From the NCBI RefSeq assembly GCF_016862575.1, contig NZ_BONF01000046.1:1-64000 (forward strand): a stretch of 64,000 nt of DNA. Reading direction: 5' to 3'. This document shows positions 23,360 through 31,172 of this stretch, in pieces (position 1 is the stretch's first letter; every line of letters starts with the position of its first letter). Origin of the DNA: Catellatospora bangladeshensis. GTDB taxonomy: Bacteria > Actinomycetota > Actinomycetes > Mycobacteriales > Micromonosporaceae. A model generated the notes under the pieces. That model ran no database searches. It saw only the letters and a list, made by a program, of their open reading frames with translations, and had not been told where the DNA came from. The translations under genes were made by a program, and so were the position numbers.

Positions 23360-24778
23360 TCAGCGCAGGACCGGGCCCAGCGCGCCGATCAGCGCGTGGT
23401 CGTCGGAGTCCTGGCTCAGCTCCCACGCCATCGCGCCGCGCAGGCCGAGGAGCTTGATCAGCGCGGTGCGCTCGGCGAGCGACTTCGGATCGGTGTAGAC
23501 GATCGTCGTCGGCGCGGTGACCGTGCCGGACGCCAGCACGTGCTCGGCGGCCGGGTTGACCAGGTACGGCTCGCCCGCGAGCGGGTTCCACTTGCGGGTC
23601 CAGCCGCCGGTGGCGGTGCCGTCCGGGCTGAGCACGCCCGCGACGTCGACCAGGTCGTGGTACGACGGCTGGGGCTTCTGATCCCAGATCAGCGAGTCGG
23701 GGTTCAGCCCGGTGTTGTCGAACGCGCCGTAGAGCCCGTCGGGGTTGCGGATGTACTGCACGCCGTAGAAGGGCACGCCGACGACGATCTTGTTGGCGGG
23801 CACCCCCTGGGCGAGGTAGTAGCCGACCGTGCCGACGGTGTTCCAGGTCCAGTCGCCCGCGTTCGGGTCGCGCGGGTCACGCGTGAACAGGGTGCTCGGG
23901 CCCGCGACGGAGCCGCCGGGCACGTTGAAGTCGTAGGTCATGATGTTGACCCAGTCCAGCGACTTCACGAACTCGCGCAGCTCGTAGTACTTGGTGGAGC
24001 TCTTGGCGGCCGGGAGCGCGGCGGTCAGCAGGTAGTGCTTGCCGTCGAGCTTGCCCTGCGCGTCGAGCTGGCGGCGGAACTCCTGCGCCAGCAGCGTCGC
24101 GTTGTGGCGGTCCTCCGGGCCGTAGTCGACGTTGCTGTCGGCCTTGGCCGTCGGGTACTCCCAGTCGAGGTCGATGCCGTCGAAGATGCCCTTGGCGACG
24201 CCGATGCCGCCGGCGTCCTCCGGCCAGCCGCCGGTCGGCAGGTTGCCCTTGATGAAGGTGTCGATGCAGGCCGCGACGAACGCCTGGCGGCGCTCGGCGG
24301 TCTTGGACACGCTGGAGAACCAGGTGGACTTCGTCCAGCCGCCCAGCGAGATCTCGATCTTCAGGTGGGGGTTGGCCGCCTTCAGCTTGCGCAGCTGGTT
24401 GAAGTTGCCGTAGACGTTCTGGCCGGGATAGGTGTCGGCCACCCCGTCCACGGTGTTCTCCGGACCCCAGTACACCTGCTGGTAGTCGGCCCACGGGTCC
24501 AGCACGTCGCAGCCGACGGCCCCGGTCGCCTGGTTGAACGTCGGCACGCCGAAGGCGTACTGGATGACGTTGAGCCTGTCGGCCGGGATGTCCTTGACGA
24601 AGTAGCCGCGCCCGTAGACGGACCAGTTCGTGAAGTAGGCGGAGATCACCTTCTTCGGCACGTCCGGCTTGGGGGCACCGCCCCCGGCAGCGGCCGCGGG
24701 GCCGGCGGCCAGGAATCCGGCGCCCAGGGCCAGGGCGAGCGCCCCCGCGACACCCGGGCGGAGCAGAGATCTGAGCAT
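23360..24778 (-). CDS. Secreted GH18 chitinase
   Basis: The 472-residue protein has a Sec signal peptide (residues 1-31, ending AAGPAAAA) and a GH18 barrel. The catalytic motif DxxDxDxE is Asp200, Asp203, Asp205 and Glu207 (FDGIDLDWEYP), where Glu207 is the proton donor. SLGGW (near 144) is the usual third-strand motif, and the late MTYDFN and WELSQDSDD strands complete the barrel. No carbohydrate-binding domain is present. The ATG at 24778 follows GGGAG at 5 nt, better than an ATG four codons upstream that overlaps that site. The promoter region contains an operator-like palindrome. Confidence 0.92.
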   Translation of the reverse strand: MLRSLLRPGVAGALALALGAGFLAAGPAAAAGGGAPKPDVPKKVISAYFTNWSVYGRGYFVKDIPADRLNVIQYAFGVPTFNQATGAVGCDVLDPWADYQQVYWGPENTVDGVADTYPGQNVYGNFNQLRKLKAANPHLKIEISLGGWTKSTWFSSVSKTAERRQAFVAACIDTFIKGNLPTGGWPEDAGGIGVAKGIFDGIDLDWEYPTAKADSNVDYGPEDRHNATLLAQEFRRQLDAQGKLDGKHYLLTAALPAAKSSTKYYELREFVKSLDWVNIMTYDFNVPGGSVAGPSTLFTRDPRDPNAGDWTWNTVGTVGYYLAQGVPANKIVVGVPFYGVQYIRNPDGLYGAFDNTGLNPDSLIWDQKPQPSYHDLVDVAGVLSPDGTATGGWTRKWNPLAGEPYLVNPAAEHVLASGTVTAPTTIVYTDPKSLAERTALIKLLGLRGAMAWELSQDSDDHALIGALGPVLR

Positions 24779-24806
24779 ATGCACTCCCATCGTTCGTCCA
24801 ATGCGA

Positions 24807-24851
24807 ACCTTCACGCGGGAGCGCGCAACAGTCAAGAGACCTAACAGTTAG
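24807..24851 (-). promoter_or_regulatory. Candidate chitinase promoter with upstream palindrome
   Basis: On the minus strand TTGACT (24830-24835) is followed after 17 nt by GAAGGT (24807-24812). Just upstream of the -35 is the perfect palindrome CTAACAGTTAG (24841-24851), extended by TTTCCTTAG. This is a reasonable site for an activator or repressor that responds to chitin sugars. Confidence 0.4.
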
Positions 24852-24890
24852 ATTTCCTTAGTATCCGGAGCCCGTCCGGATCGAAGCAGG

Positions 24891-25904
24891 TCAGCCGCGC
24901 CTCGCGGCGCCCTGCGCGCGGCGCGGCCGCACCGGCTCCTCCACGAAGTCCGGCTCGTCGGGCTCCGCCGCGTCGGTCAGCGAGTCCGAACCGATGAAGT
25001 ACGCCGGGCGGCCCTGGATGCCCTGGTAGATGCGGCCGACGTACTCGCCGAGCAGGCCGAGGCAGATGAGCTGGCAGGCGCCGAGGAACAGCACGACCAG
25101 CGACAGCGACGTCCAGCCGGGCACGACCGCGCCCTGCCAGTACGCCCACAGCACCTTGACCGCGGCGATCACGCAGGCCAGCGCGCCGACCGCACCCAGC
25201 CAGATGGCCAGCCGCAGCGGCGCGGCGGTGAAGCTGATGACGCTGTCCACGGTCAGCTTGATCATCTTGCCGAGCGGGTACTTGCTGGTGCCCGCGGCGC
25301 GCTTCTCGCGCACGTAGGTGACCTCGCCGCTGGGGAAGCCGAGCCACGGCACCAGCAGGCGGTAGACCGGCGTCTGCTCGGGCAGGCCGCGCAGCGCGTC
25401 GACCATCGCCCGGCTCAGCATGCGGAAGTCGCCCGCGCCGTAGGGCATCTTCTTGCCCACGATGCTGCGCATCAGCCGGTAGTACAGCCCGGCGGTGCCC
25501 CGCTTGAACGCGGTGTCGCTGGCCCGGTCGCCGCGTACGCCGTAGACGATGTCGAGGTCGCGCTCCTCGGCCAGGTCGAGCATCTGCGCGATGACCTCGG
25601 GCGGGTCCTGCAGGTCGGCGTCGATGGTGACCACGTAGTCGCCGCGCGAGCGGTGCAGGCCCGCGGTGAGCGCAGCCTGGTGGCCGCTGTTGCGGCGCAG
25701 CCGGACCAGGCGCAGCTGCGGCCAGTTGGCCCGCATGAGGGTGACCAGGGCCGCGGTGTCGTCCCGGCTGCCGTCGTCGACCGCGAGCACCTCGTAGGTG
25801 CGGCCCAGCCCGTCGAGCACCGGCCGCAGCCGGGCCACGAGCAGGGGAAGCACCGCCTCCTCGTTGTACATCGGGATGACGACGGTCAGTCTCGGCTCGG
25901 TCAC
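24891..25904 (-). CDS. GT2 polyprenyl-phosphate glycosyltransferase, membrane-anchored
   Basis: The 337-residue enzyme belongs to the DPM1/GtrB branch of GT2. It has VVIPMYNEE (residues 8-16), the nucleotide motif VDDGSRDDT, and DADLQDPPEV, with the catalytic region GAGDFRMLSR. Two membrane helices follow at about 230-255 and 265-290, and the tail is acidic then basic. Such enzymes load a sugar (glucose, mannose or galactosamine-type) onto undecaprenyl or decaprenyl phosphate for use outside the membrane. The donor cannot be told from the sequence. The GTG at 25904 starts directly before the first strand. Confidence 0.88.
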   Translation of the reverse strand: MTEPRLTVVIPMYNEEAVLPLLVARLRPVLDGLGRTYEVLAVDDGSRDDTAALVTLMRANWPQLRLVRLRRNSGHQAALTAGLHRSRGDYVVTIDADLQDPPEVIAQMLDLAEERDLDIVYGVRGDRASDTAFKRGTAGLYYRLMRSIVGKKMPYGAGDFRMLSRAMVDALRGLPEQTPVYRLLVPWLGFPSGEVTYVREKRAAGTSKYPLGKMIKLTVDSVISFTAAPLRLAIWLGAVGALACVIAAVKVLWAYWQGAVVPGWTSLSLVVLFLGACQLICLGLLGEYVGRIYQGIQGRPAYFIGSDSLTDAAEPDEPDFVEEPVRPRRAQGAARRG

Positions 25905-25946
25905 CCCGAAACCATAGCCATCCGGAGCGGTTTGCTTAAGCGCCCG

Positions 25947-26720
25947 TCAGATGGAGAAGTCTGGATTATTCCTGATCACGGAGAACGTCGCACCCTGCGG
26001 ATCCTTCAGGATGGCGAAGCGCCCGGCGGGAGAGTCCACGGGCGCCATGACCTTGATCGCACCGAGGTCGAGCGCCTTCGCGTACGCCGCGTCGCAGTCG
26101 TCGACGGCGAAGTACACCGACCAGTGCGGCGCCATCGGGCCCCAGGCCGGGTCGATGGGCATGGCCCCGGCGACCGGCCGCCCCTCCGCCTCGAACAGGG
26201 TGTACGTCAGCCCCTCGCCCATCGACACGTCGCGCATGGCGAGGCCGAACACCTCCTGGTAGAACACCTTGGCGGCGTCGACGTCGGAGGTCGTCAGCTC
26301 GTTCCAGGTGACGCTGCCGGGCTCGTTGGCCAGCTCGAAGCCGCCGAACTCCAGCGCCTGCCACGCGGACAGGAAGGCGCCCTCGGGGTCGGTGAAGACC
26401 GCCATCCGGCCCTGGCCCATCACGTCCATCGACGGGGCCACCACCCGGCCGCCGTGCTCCTCAACCTTGATCGAGGTGTACTGCAGGTCCGGGGTGGCGA
26501 AGTACGTCGACCAGGTGCTGCCCCGGTCGAGGTCGGTGGCCGGGCCGAGCCCGGCGACCTGGCGGCCGTCCTTGCGCAGGATGCGGTATCCCCCGGCATC
26601 GGGCCCCATGTCCTCGGCGGTCCAGCCGAACAGCCCGCCGTAGAACGCGGCCGAGGCGTCCAGGTCCGTGCTGCCGAGATCGACCCAGCACGGGGTGCCC
26701 TGCTCGTACGTCTGCGCCAT
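25947..26720 (-). CDS. Two-domain VOC (glyoxalase-fold) protein, CFP30B-like
   Basis: The 257-residue protein contains two vicinal-oxygen-chelate modules (about 10-125 and 135-255), each beginning with the PCWVDLGSTDLDASAAFY or VTWNELTTSDVDAAKVFY pattern and ending with a (D)PxGAxFS/FL strand. It resembles the mycobacterial CFP30B antigen in order and start (MAQTYEQGTPCW). I therefore prefer the ATG at 26720 over one three codons upstream. Members bind metals or small hydrophobic ligands; the reaction here is unknown. It diverges from tspO across 52 bp. Confidence 0.85.
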   Translation of the reverse strand: MAQTYEQGTPCWVDLGSTDLDASAAFYGGLFGWTAEDMGPDAGGYRILRKDGRQVAGLGPATDLDRGSTWSTYFATPDLQYTSIKVEEHGGRVVAPSMDVMGQGRMAVFTDPEGAFLSAWQALEFGGFELANEPGSVTWNELTTSDVDAAKVFYQEVFGLAMRDVSMGEGLTYTLFEAEGRPVAGAMPIDPAWGPMAPHWSVYFAVDDCDAAYAKALDLGAIKVMAPVDSPAGRFAILKDPQGATFSVIRNNPDFSI

Positions 26721-26772
26721 GCCTGCCATCCTCGCCGGTTTCGGCTCGCCGGGGGCTGGTTACCTGGAAGAG

Positions 26773-27267
26773 ATGAGCACTGACGCCGTACGCAGGCCGC
26801 CGGGCAGCCCCTGGGCGCTCGCCGGATTCGGATTGGCCGTGCTCGTCACGGCCGGAATCGGCGGGCTCGCCGTGAGCGACGCCGGCGGGCAGTACGCCGA
26901 GCTGGCCCGGCCCGCCTGGGCGCCGCCGTCGTGGCTGTTCGGGCCGGTCTGGACCGTGCTGTACGTGATGATCGCGATCGCCGGGTGGCTGGCCTGGCGC
27001 CGCGCCGGGTTCGGCCCCGCCCTGCTGGTGTACGCCGCCCAGCTCGTGCTCAACGCGGCATGGACCCCGCTGTTCTTCGGCGCGGGCGCCTACGGCTGGG
27101 CGTTCGCCGAGATCACGGTGCTGTGGCTGGCCGTCGGCGCGACGGTGTGGCTGTTCGCCCGGATCTCCCGCCCCGCGGCCTGGCTGCTGGTGCCGTACTG
27201 GCTGTGGGTCACCTTCGCGGCCGCGCTCAACTTCACGATCTGGCAGCTCAACAAGGGTGTGTCCTGA
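26773..27267 (+). CDS. tspO: TspO/MBR family membrane protein
   Basis: The 164-residue protein has five membrane helices and the family motifs ARPAWAPPSWLFGPVWTVLY (residues 45-64), NAAWTPLFFG, and PYWLWVTFAAALNFTIWQLN near the C-terminus. TspO proteins bind tetrapyrroles and cholesterol-like ligands and modulate stress responses. The ATG at 26773 follows GGAAGAG. The dps gene begins 76 bp further on, so a shared stress role is possible but not shown. Confidence 0.9.
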   Translation: MSTDAVRRPPGSPWALAGFGLAVLVTAGIGGLAVSDAGGQYAELARPAWAPPSWLFGPVWTVLYVMIAIAGWLAWRRAGFGPALLVYAAQLVLNAAWTPLFFGAGAYGWAFAEITVLWLAVGATVWLFARISRPAAWLLVPYWLWVTFAAALNFTIWQLNKGVS

Positions 27268-27343
27268 AAGACTGGCCCCGGTGTGCCGACCAGAGCCTGC
27301 GCTGGACCGCTTCCGCGCGGGCCGCAACGAGAGGAACACATCG

Positions 27344-27934
27344 ATGCCCACCACCAAGTCGCCCGGCAAAACCGCCACCCGCGGCAGCCAGCCCGCCCTG
27401 CACCAGAAGGGCGCCCAGATCCAGGAGTTCGGCACCGTACGGCAGCTACCCGTGGGCCTGTCCCACGACGCGCGCATGTACTCGTGCGAGCGCCTCAACC
27501 AGTGCCTCGCCGACACCCAGATCCTGTACAGCCTCTACAAGAAGCACCACTGGCTGATGCGCGGCCCGACCTTCTACCAGCTGCACCTGCTGCTGGACAA
27601 GCACGCGGGCGAGCAGCTGGAGCTCGTCGACGTGATCGCCGAGCGGATCCAGAGCCTGGGCGGCGTCGCCATCGGCGATCCCCGGCACATCGCCGAGATC
27701 ACCGTGATCCCCCGCCCGCCGGACGGCGTGGAGGAGGTCCCCGCGATGATCTCCCGCCTGCTCGAGGCCCACGAGACCATCCTCATCGCCGCCCACGACG
27801 CGGCCCGCCACGCCGACGAGATGGGCGACGACGGCACCAACGACCTGCTCGTCAGCCAGATCATCCGCACCGGCGAGATGCAGGCCTGGTTCCTCGCCGA
27901 ACACCTCGTCGACACCCCCCTCGTCGAGGCCTGA
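27344..27934 (+). CDS. dps: Dps-family ferritin-like DNA-protection protein
   Basis: The 196-residue protein has the Dps four-helix bundle. The inter-subunit ferroxidase residues His69, His81, Asp85, Asp96 and Glu100 have exactly the spacing of E. coli Dps (His51, His63, Asp67, Asp78, Glu82). It would oxidise iron with peroxide and shield DNA. Its N-terminal tail of about 35 residues carries scattered Lys and Arg, as in DNA-binding Dps proteins. The start at 27344 has GAGAGGA upstream. The stop is followed by a very long palindrome. Confidence 0.92.
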   Translation: MPTTKSPGKTATRGSQPALHQKGAQIQEFGTVRQLPVGLSHDARMYSCERLNQCLADTQILYSLYKKHHWLMRGPTFYQLHLLLDKHAGEQLELVDVIAERIQSLGGVAIGDPRHIAEITVIPRPPDGVEEVPAMISRLLEAHETILIAAHDAARHADEMGDDGTNDLLVSQIIRTGEMQAWFLAEHLVDTPLVEA

Positions 27935-27961
27935 CCACCCACCCACCCACCCGCCCCGACG

Positions 27962-28108
27962 CGTTGATCATGAACCTATGGACGTGTTCGGCGGCGTGTC
28001 CCGACCCTGCCACCGTGATCACCGAGACGGCCCGGCGAGGCGGCCAGGTGATCACGGCGCGAGGGTCGGGACACGCCGTTCATCACGTCCATAAGTTCAT
28101 GATCAACG
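27962..28108. repeat. 147-bp intergenic palindrome, family B, with arms near 60 bp
   Basis: The arm beginning CGTTGATCATGAAC (27962) and the arm ending TTCATGATCAACG (28108) are complementary over about 60 bp with a few mismatches. They include GGCGTGTCCCGACCCT paired with AGGGTCGGGACACGCC and, innermost, CCGTGATCACC paired with GGTGATCACGG. The centre is a GC-rich loop of about 23 nt. The outer right arm supplies the TGA stop of the converging gene (28103-28105). It belongs with the element at 19134-19190. Confidence 0.88.
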
Positions 28109-28597
28109 CGAAGGGGTGGGGGTGGGGTCGAGGAGGCGGAGGGCTTCGTCGGCGGCGGAGGCGTCGACGAGGATCTGGTAGCGGTCGGCCTGCATGGCCG
28201 AGACCGAGGAGAAGTCGTGGCGGCGGCCGCTGAGGACGTGGCCGGCCAGGCCGAGCAGGGCGCCCGCGACCGCGCCGAACAGCGCGCCGTAGAGGACGAG
28301 CAGCAGCAGCGACATCAGCGGGGTGATCCAGTTGAAGAAGCCGAACAGCCAGGCGAACAGGCCGCCCACCAGCGCGCCGTTCAGCGCGCCCTGGCCTGCC
28401 GCGCGCCAGCCGGTCATCCGGCCGGTGACCTGCTCGACCAGGCTGAGCCCGCGGCCGGCGATCGCCGTGCGCTCCACCGGGAAGCCCTGGTCGGAGAGGT
28501 GGTCGACGGCTCGCTCGGCCTCGGCGTACGTCTCGTAGGTCGCGATCACGACCTGGCCGGTGACCCGGCTGTCCGCGGCCCAATCGGTCTGTGTCAT
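28103..28597 (-). CDS. Membrane protein with general-stress-protein (YflT-like) N-terminal domain
   Basis: The 164-residue protein begins with an alpha/beta domain (about 12-55) whose VVIATYETYAEAERAVDHLSDQGFPVERTAIAGRGL pattern matches the general stress protein 17M-like family. A Gly/Ala-rich double membrane hairpin follows (about 68-120), then a second small strand-helix repeat QILVDASAADEALRLL. Such proteins are induced by stress in actinobacteria and low-GC firmicutes; the biochemical role is not known. The ATG at 28597 is preferred over one six codons upstream. Its stop codon lies within the arm of the palindrome. Confidence 0.8.
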   Translation of the reverse strand: MTQTDWAADSRVTGQVVIATYETYAEAERAVDHLSDQGFPVERTAIAGRGLSLVEQVTGRMTGWRAAGQGALNGALVGGLFAWLFGFFNWITPLMSLLLLVLYGALFGAVAGALLGLAGHVLSGRRHDFSSVSAMQADRYQILVDASAADEALRLLDPTPTPSR

Positions 28598-28678
28598 GGG
28601 AGCCTTCCTCATCACGGCTGACGTTGCCGACCGGGTACCCGGCGTGCGGTCGGGCCAATCCCGGCGGCCGTTTCGCTG

Positions 28679-29128
28679 CTAGCGGACGGCGGGCCGGGTG
28701 CCGGGCGCGAAGCGGAACTGGATCCGCTCCATCAGCCCGCGGCGGCGGGTGTTGTGGAAGGCCGCGACCCGCCAGCCGCCGGGTTCGCGTACCAGGACAT
28801 AGGTCTGGATCTTCGACAGGGCGGGGCGGCGGCCCTTGAACGTGTCGCCGCGGCCGACCACGACGGCGGTGTCCGGGCCGAGGAACGTGGTGCCGACCGT
28901 CTCGGACGCCATCCGGGTGCCCTTGGTGAACGCCTGGAACAGGACCCGGTGGCTCTCGGTGATGTCAGCCCGGCCCCGGTAGTGGGTGCCGACGAAGGTG
29001 ACGTACGAGGCGTCGGCGGTGAAGGCGCGGCCGAACGCGTCGGCGTCGGCCGCGTCCCAGGCGCGCACGATGCCGTCCAGGAGCTGCTGGATCGCGGCGA
29101 GGTCGGCGGTGCGGTCGGGGTGGGACAT
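28679..29128 (-). CDS. SgcJ/EcaC-type SnoaL-like (NTF2-fold) protein
   Basis: The 149-residue protein has the NTF2-like fold of the SgcJ/EcaC group. Markers are DLAAIQQLLDGIVRAWDAADADAFGRAFTADASYVTFVGTHYRGRADI and the strand WRVAAFHNTRRR near the end. The activity is unknown; some relatives act on polyketides and others are merely ligand-binding. The ATG at 29128 follows AGGAGG at 4-5 nt. It diverges from a MarR regulator gene, and the palindromes between them make it the likely target of that regulator. Confidence 0.85.
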   Translation of the reverse strand: MSHPDRTADLAAIQQLLDGIVRAWDAADADAFGRAFTADASYVTFVGTHYRGRADITESHRVLFQAFTKGTRMASETVGTTFLGPDTAVVVGRGDTFKGRRPALSKIQTYVLVREPGGWRVAAFHNTRRRGLMERIQFRFAPGTRPAVR

Positions 29129-29157
29129 GGGCCCTCCTAGCATGGGTACGGGTACAC

Positions 29158-29193
29158 AGATACTGCATAGATGCAATATCTGCACGCATGCAG
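29158..29193. promoter_or_regulatory. MarR-type operator between divergent genes
   Basis: AGATACTGCA-TAGA-TGCAATATCT (29158-29181) is an inverted repeat with one mismatch. It is followed by a second perfect one, CTGCA-CGCA-TGCAG (29180-29193), sharing two bases. This AT-rich island in very GC-rich DNA, between a MarR gene and an enzyme gene, is what a MarR autoregulatory operator looks like. Confidence 0.75.
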
Positions 29194-29221
29194 AGATTAG
29201 CGCAGAGGAGCCCGCGCCGCC

Positions 29222-29704
29222 ATGTCCGACGACACGCCACCCAAGGGACTGCCCGCGGGGGCGCACGAGGCGTTCCGGCGCCACCTCGACGCGGTGACCG
29301 CGTACACGCAGGCGGCGGCGGACGCGGCCGGGATGCACCCCACCGACTGGGCCGCGCTCAGCGTTCTCAACCTGGCCGGGCGGCTCACTTCGGGCGAGCT
29401 GGCCGAGCGCACCGGCCTGACCACCGGCGCGACCACCCGCCTCATCGACCGCCTGGAGCGAGCGGGCCACGTACGCCGCGTTCCCGACCCGGCGGACCGG
29501 CGGCGCGTGCTGGTCGAGCCGCTGCCCGCGCTGGACGTGGGCGGCATCGTCGACCCGGCGCGGCAACGGCTGGCCGAGGTGTTCCGGCGCTATCGGCCGG
29601 AGGAACTGGCCGTGCTCTTCGACTACTTCGGACACGCCGCAGACGCACTGCTCGCGGCCACCCACGACATGCGCGCCCACGCCACCGGCCGAACCCGCCC
29701 CTGA
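29222..29704 (+). CDS. MarR-family transcriptional regulator
   Basis: The 160-residue protein has the MarR winged helix: DWAALSVLNLAGRLTSGELAERTGLTTGATTRLIDRLERAGHVRRVPDPADRRRVLVEPL (about 40-100), including the typical D-x-RxR wing. Long N- and C-terminal helices would form the dimer interface. It probably represses itself and the divergent SnoaL-like gene through the two palindromes. The ATG at 29222 follows AGGAG at 12 nt. Confidence 0.9.
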   Translation: MSDDTPPKGLPAGAHEAFRRHLDAVTAYTQAAADAAGMHPTDWAALSVLNLAGRLTSGELAERTGLTTGATTRLIDRLERAGHVRRVPDPADRRRVLVEPLPALDVGGIVDPARQRLAEVFRRYRPEELAVLFDYFGHAADALLAATHDMRAHATGRTRP

Positions 29705-29752
29705 GCGGGCCGACCGGCCGACTCCGCGCGGCCCGGCTTGCGCGTAGACGCA

Positions 29753-29829
29753 GACCGGGCTGCAGTTTCGGGGAAGGTGTGGCTTCGCCAGGCGAAATTC
29801 CTGCACTTCCCCGAAACTGCAGCCCGGTC
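29753..29829. repeat. Intergenic palindrome, family C, with perfect 24-bp outer arms
   Basis: The arm 29753-29776 (starting GACCGGGCTGCAGTTTC and containing TTTCGGGGAAG) is perfectly complementary to 29806-29829. A second inner stem forms from CTTCGCC and GGCGAA. It lies between converging stop codons at 29704 and 29851. Confidence 0.88.
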
Positions 29830-29850
29830 CGGGCGCGACGACGGGAGGGG

Positions 29851-31005
29851 TCAGATGATGCCCTTGAGGAGCTGGCGGGCCATGACGATGCGCTGGACCT
29901 GGTTGGTGCCCTCGTAGATCTGGGTGATCTTGGCGTCGCGCATCATGCGCTCCAGCGGGAAGTCCTTCGTGTACCCGTACCCGCCGAGCAGCTGGACCGC
30001 GTCGGTGGTGATGGCCATGGCGACGTCGGAGGCGAAGCACTTCGCGGCGGCGCCGTAGTAGGTCAGGTCGGCGTCGTCGCGCTCGGAGCGGGCGGCGGCG
30101 GCGTAGGTCAGCTCGCGCGCGGCGGTCAGCCGCATGCCCATGTCGGCGAGCATGAACTGCACGCCCTGGAAGTCGGCGATCGGCTTGCCGAACTGGCGGC
30201 GCTCCTTGACGTACGCCAGCGACGCGTCCAGCGCCCCCTGCGCGATGCCGATGGCCTGGGCGGCGATGGTGACCCGGGTGTGGTCCAGCGTGCGCATCGC
30301 GGTGGCGAAGCCGGTGCCGGGCGCGCCGATCAAACGGTCGGCGGGGATGCGGACGTTGTCGAGGTACACCTCGCGGGTCGGCGAGCCCTTGATGCCGAGT
30401 TTGCGCTCGGGGGCGCCGAAGCTGACGCCCGCGTCGGCCTTCTCGACCACGAACGCGGAGATGCCCTTGGCGCCGACGCCGGGCTCGGTGACCGCGAAGA
30501 CGGTGTAGTACTCGCTCACGCCGGCGTTGGTGATCCAGCGCTTGACCCCGTTGAGCACATAGTGATCTTCGTCACGAACTGCCCGGGTTGTCATGGCTGC
30601 GGCGTCACTGCCCGCCTCCGGCTCGGAGAGGCAGTAGGAGAACATGCCCTCGCCGGCCGCGACCTTGGGCAGGTAACGCTGCTTGAGCTCGGCGGACGCG
30701 GACAGCAGCAGCGGCATGGTGCCGAGCTTGTTGACCGCGGGGATGAGCGAGGACGAGGCACATGCGCGCGCCACCTCCTCGATGACGATGGCTGTGGCCA
30801 GGGCGTCCGCGCCCGCGCCGCCGTACTCCTCGGGGACGTGCGGGGCGTGGAAGTCCGACGCACGCAGCGCGTCGAGGCTGACCTGCGGAAACTCGCCGGT
30901 CTCGTCGGCGTGGGCGGCGTTGGGGGCCACCTTGGCGTCGCAGACCTCGCGTACCGCCTCGCGGATCGCCTTGTGCTCCTCGGAGAGCTGGTACAGGTCG
31001 AACAC
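29851..31005 (-). CDS. Acyl-CoA dehydrogenase (FadE25-like)
   Basis: The 384-residue flavoenzyme oxidises acyl-CoA to enoyl-CoA with FAD. Family motifs include FSYCLSEPEAGSDAAAM (residues 122-138), KRWITNAG, DHTRVTIAAQAIGIAQGAL, the dimer/FAD segment AVQLLGGYGYTKDFPLERMMRDAK and the catalytic Glu in QIYEGTNQVQR. Length is standard. In M. tuberculosis the gene fadE25 neighbours purE and purK. Here it lies about 7 kb from them, separated by ugd and a large membrane-protein gene, so the ancestral order is partly kept. Its start faces ugd across 167 bp containing a possible TetR site. Confidence 0.92.
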   Translation of the reverse strand: MFDLYQLSEEHKAIREAVREVCDAKVAPNAAHADETGEFPQVSLDALRASDFHAPHVPEEYGGAGADALATAIVIEEVARACASSSLIPAVNKLGTMPLLLSASAELKQRYLPKVAAGEGMFSYCLSEPEAGSDAAAMTTRAVRDEDHYVLNGVKRWITNAGVSEYYTVFAVTEPGVGAKGISAFVVEKADAGVSFGAPERKLGIKGSPTREVYLDNVRIPADRLIGAPGTGFATAMRTLDHTRVTIAAQAIGIAQGALDASLAYVKERRQFGKPIADFQGVQFMLADMGMRLTAARELTYAAAARSERDDADLTYYGAAAKCFASDVAMAITTDAVQLLGGYGYTKDFPLERMMRDAKITQIYEGTNQVQRIVMARQLLKGII

Positions 31006-31031
31006 CGAGACCTCCTCTGACCAGTGATTCG

Positions 31032-31043
31032 TACCGGTCGGTA
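31032..31043. promoter_or_regulatory. Possible TetR-family operator upstream of the acyl-CoA dehydrogenase
   Basis: TACCGGTCGGTA is an inverted repeat (TACCG/CGGTA) placed 27 bp upstream of the dehydrogenase start. Sequences of this kind are bound by TetR-type regulators of fatty-acid genes in actinobacteria. A regulator gene is not adjacent. Confidence 0.4.
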
Positions 31044-31172
31044 GCTTAACGCTCGCTCAGGTAAGCTCGTCCACCCCCCACGGTAAACTTTCCTCGGGGC
31101 TGGACAGGGCGTAGGCTCCTCATCTGCTCAAACCCGTTCACCCCCCAGCCCTTGCGGATTAGGAGACAGCGC

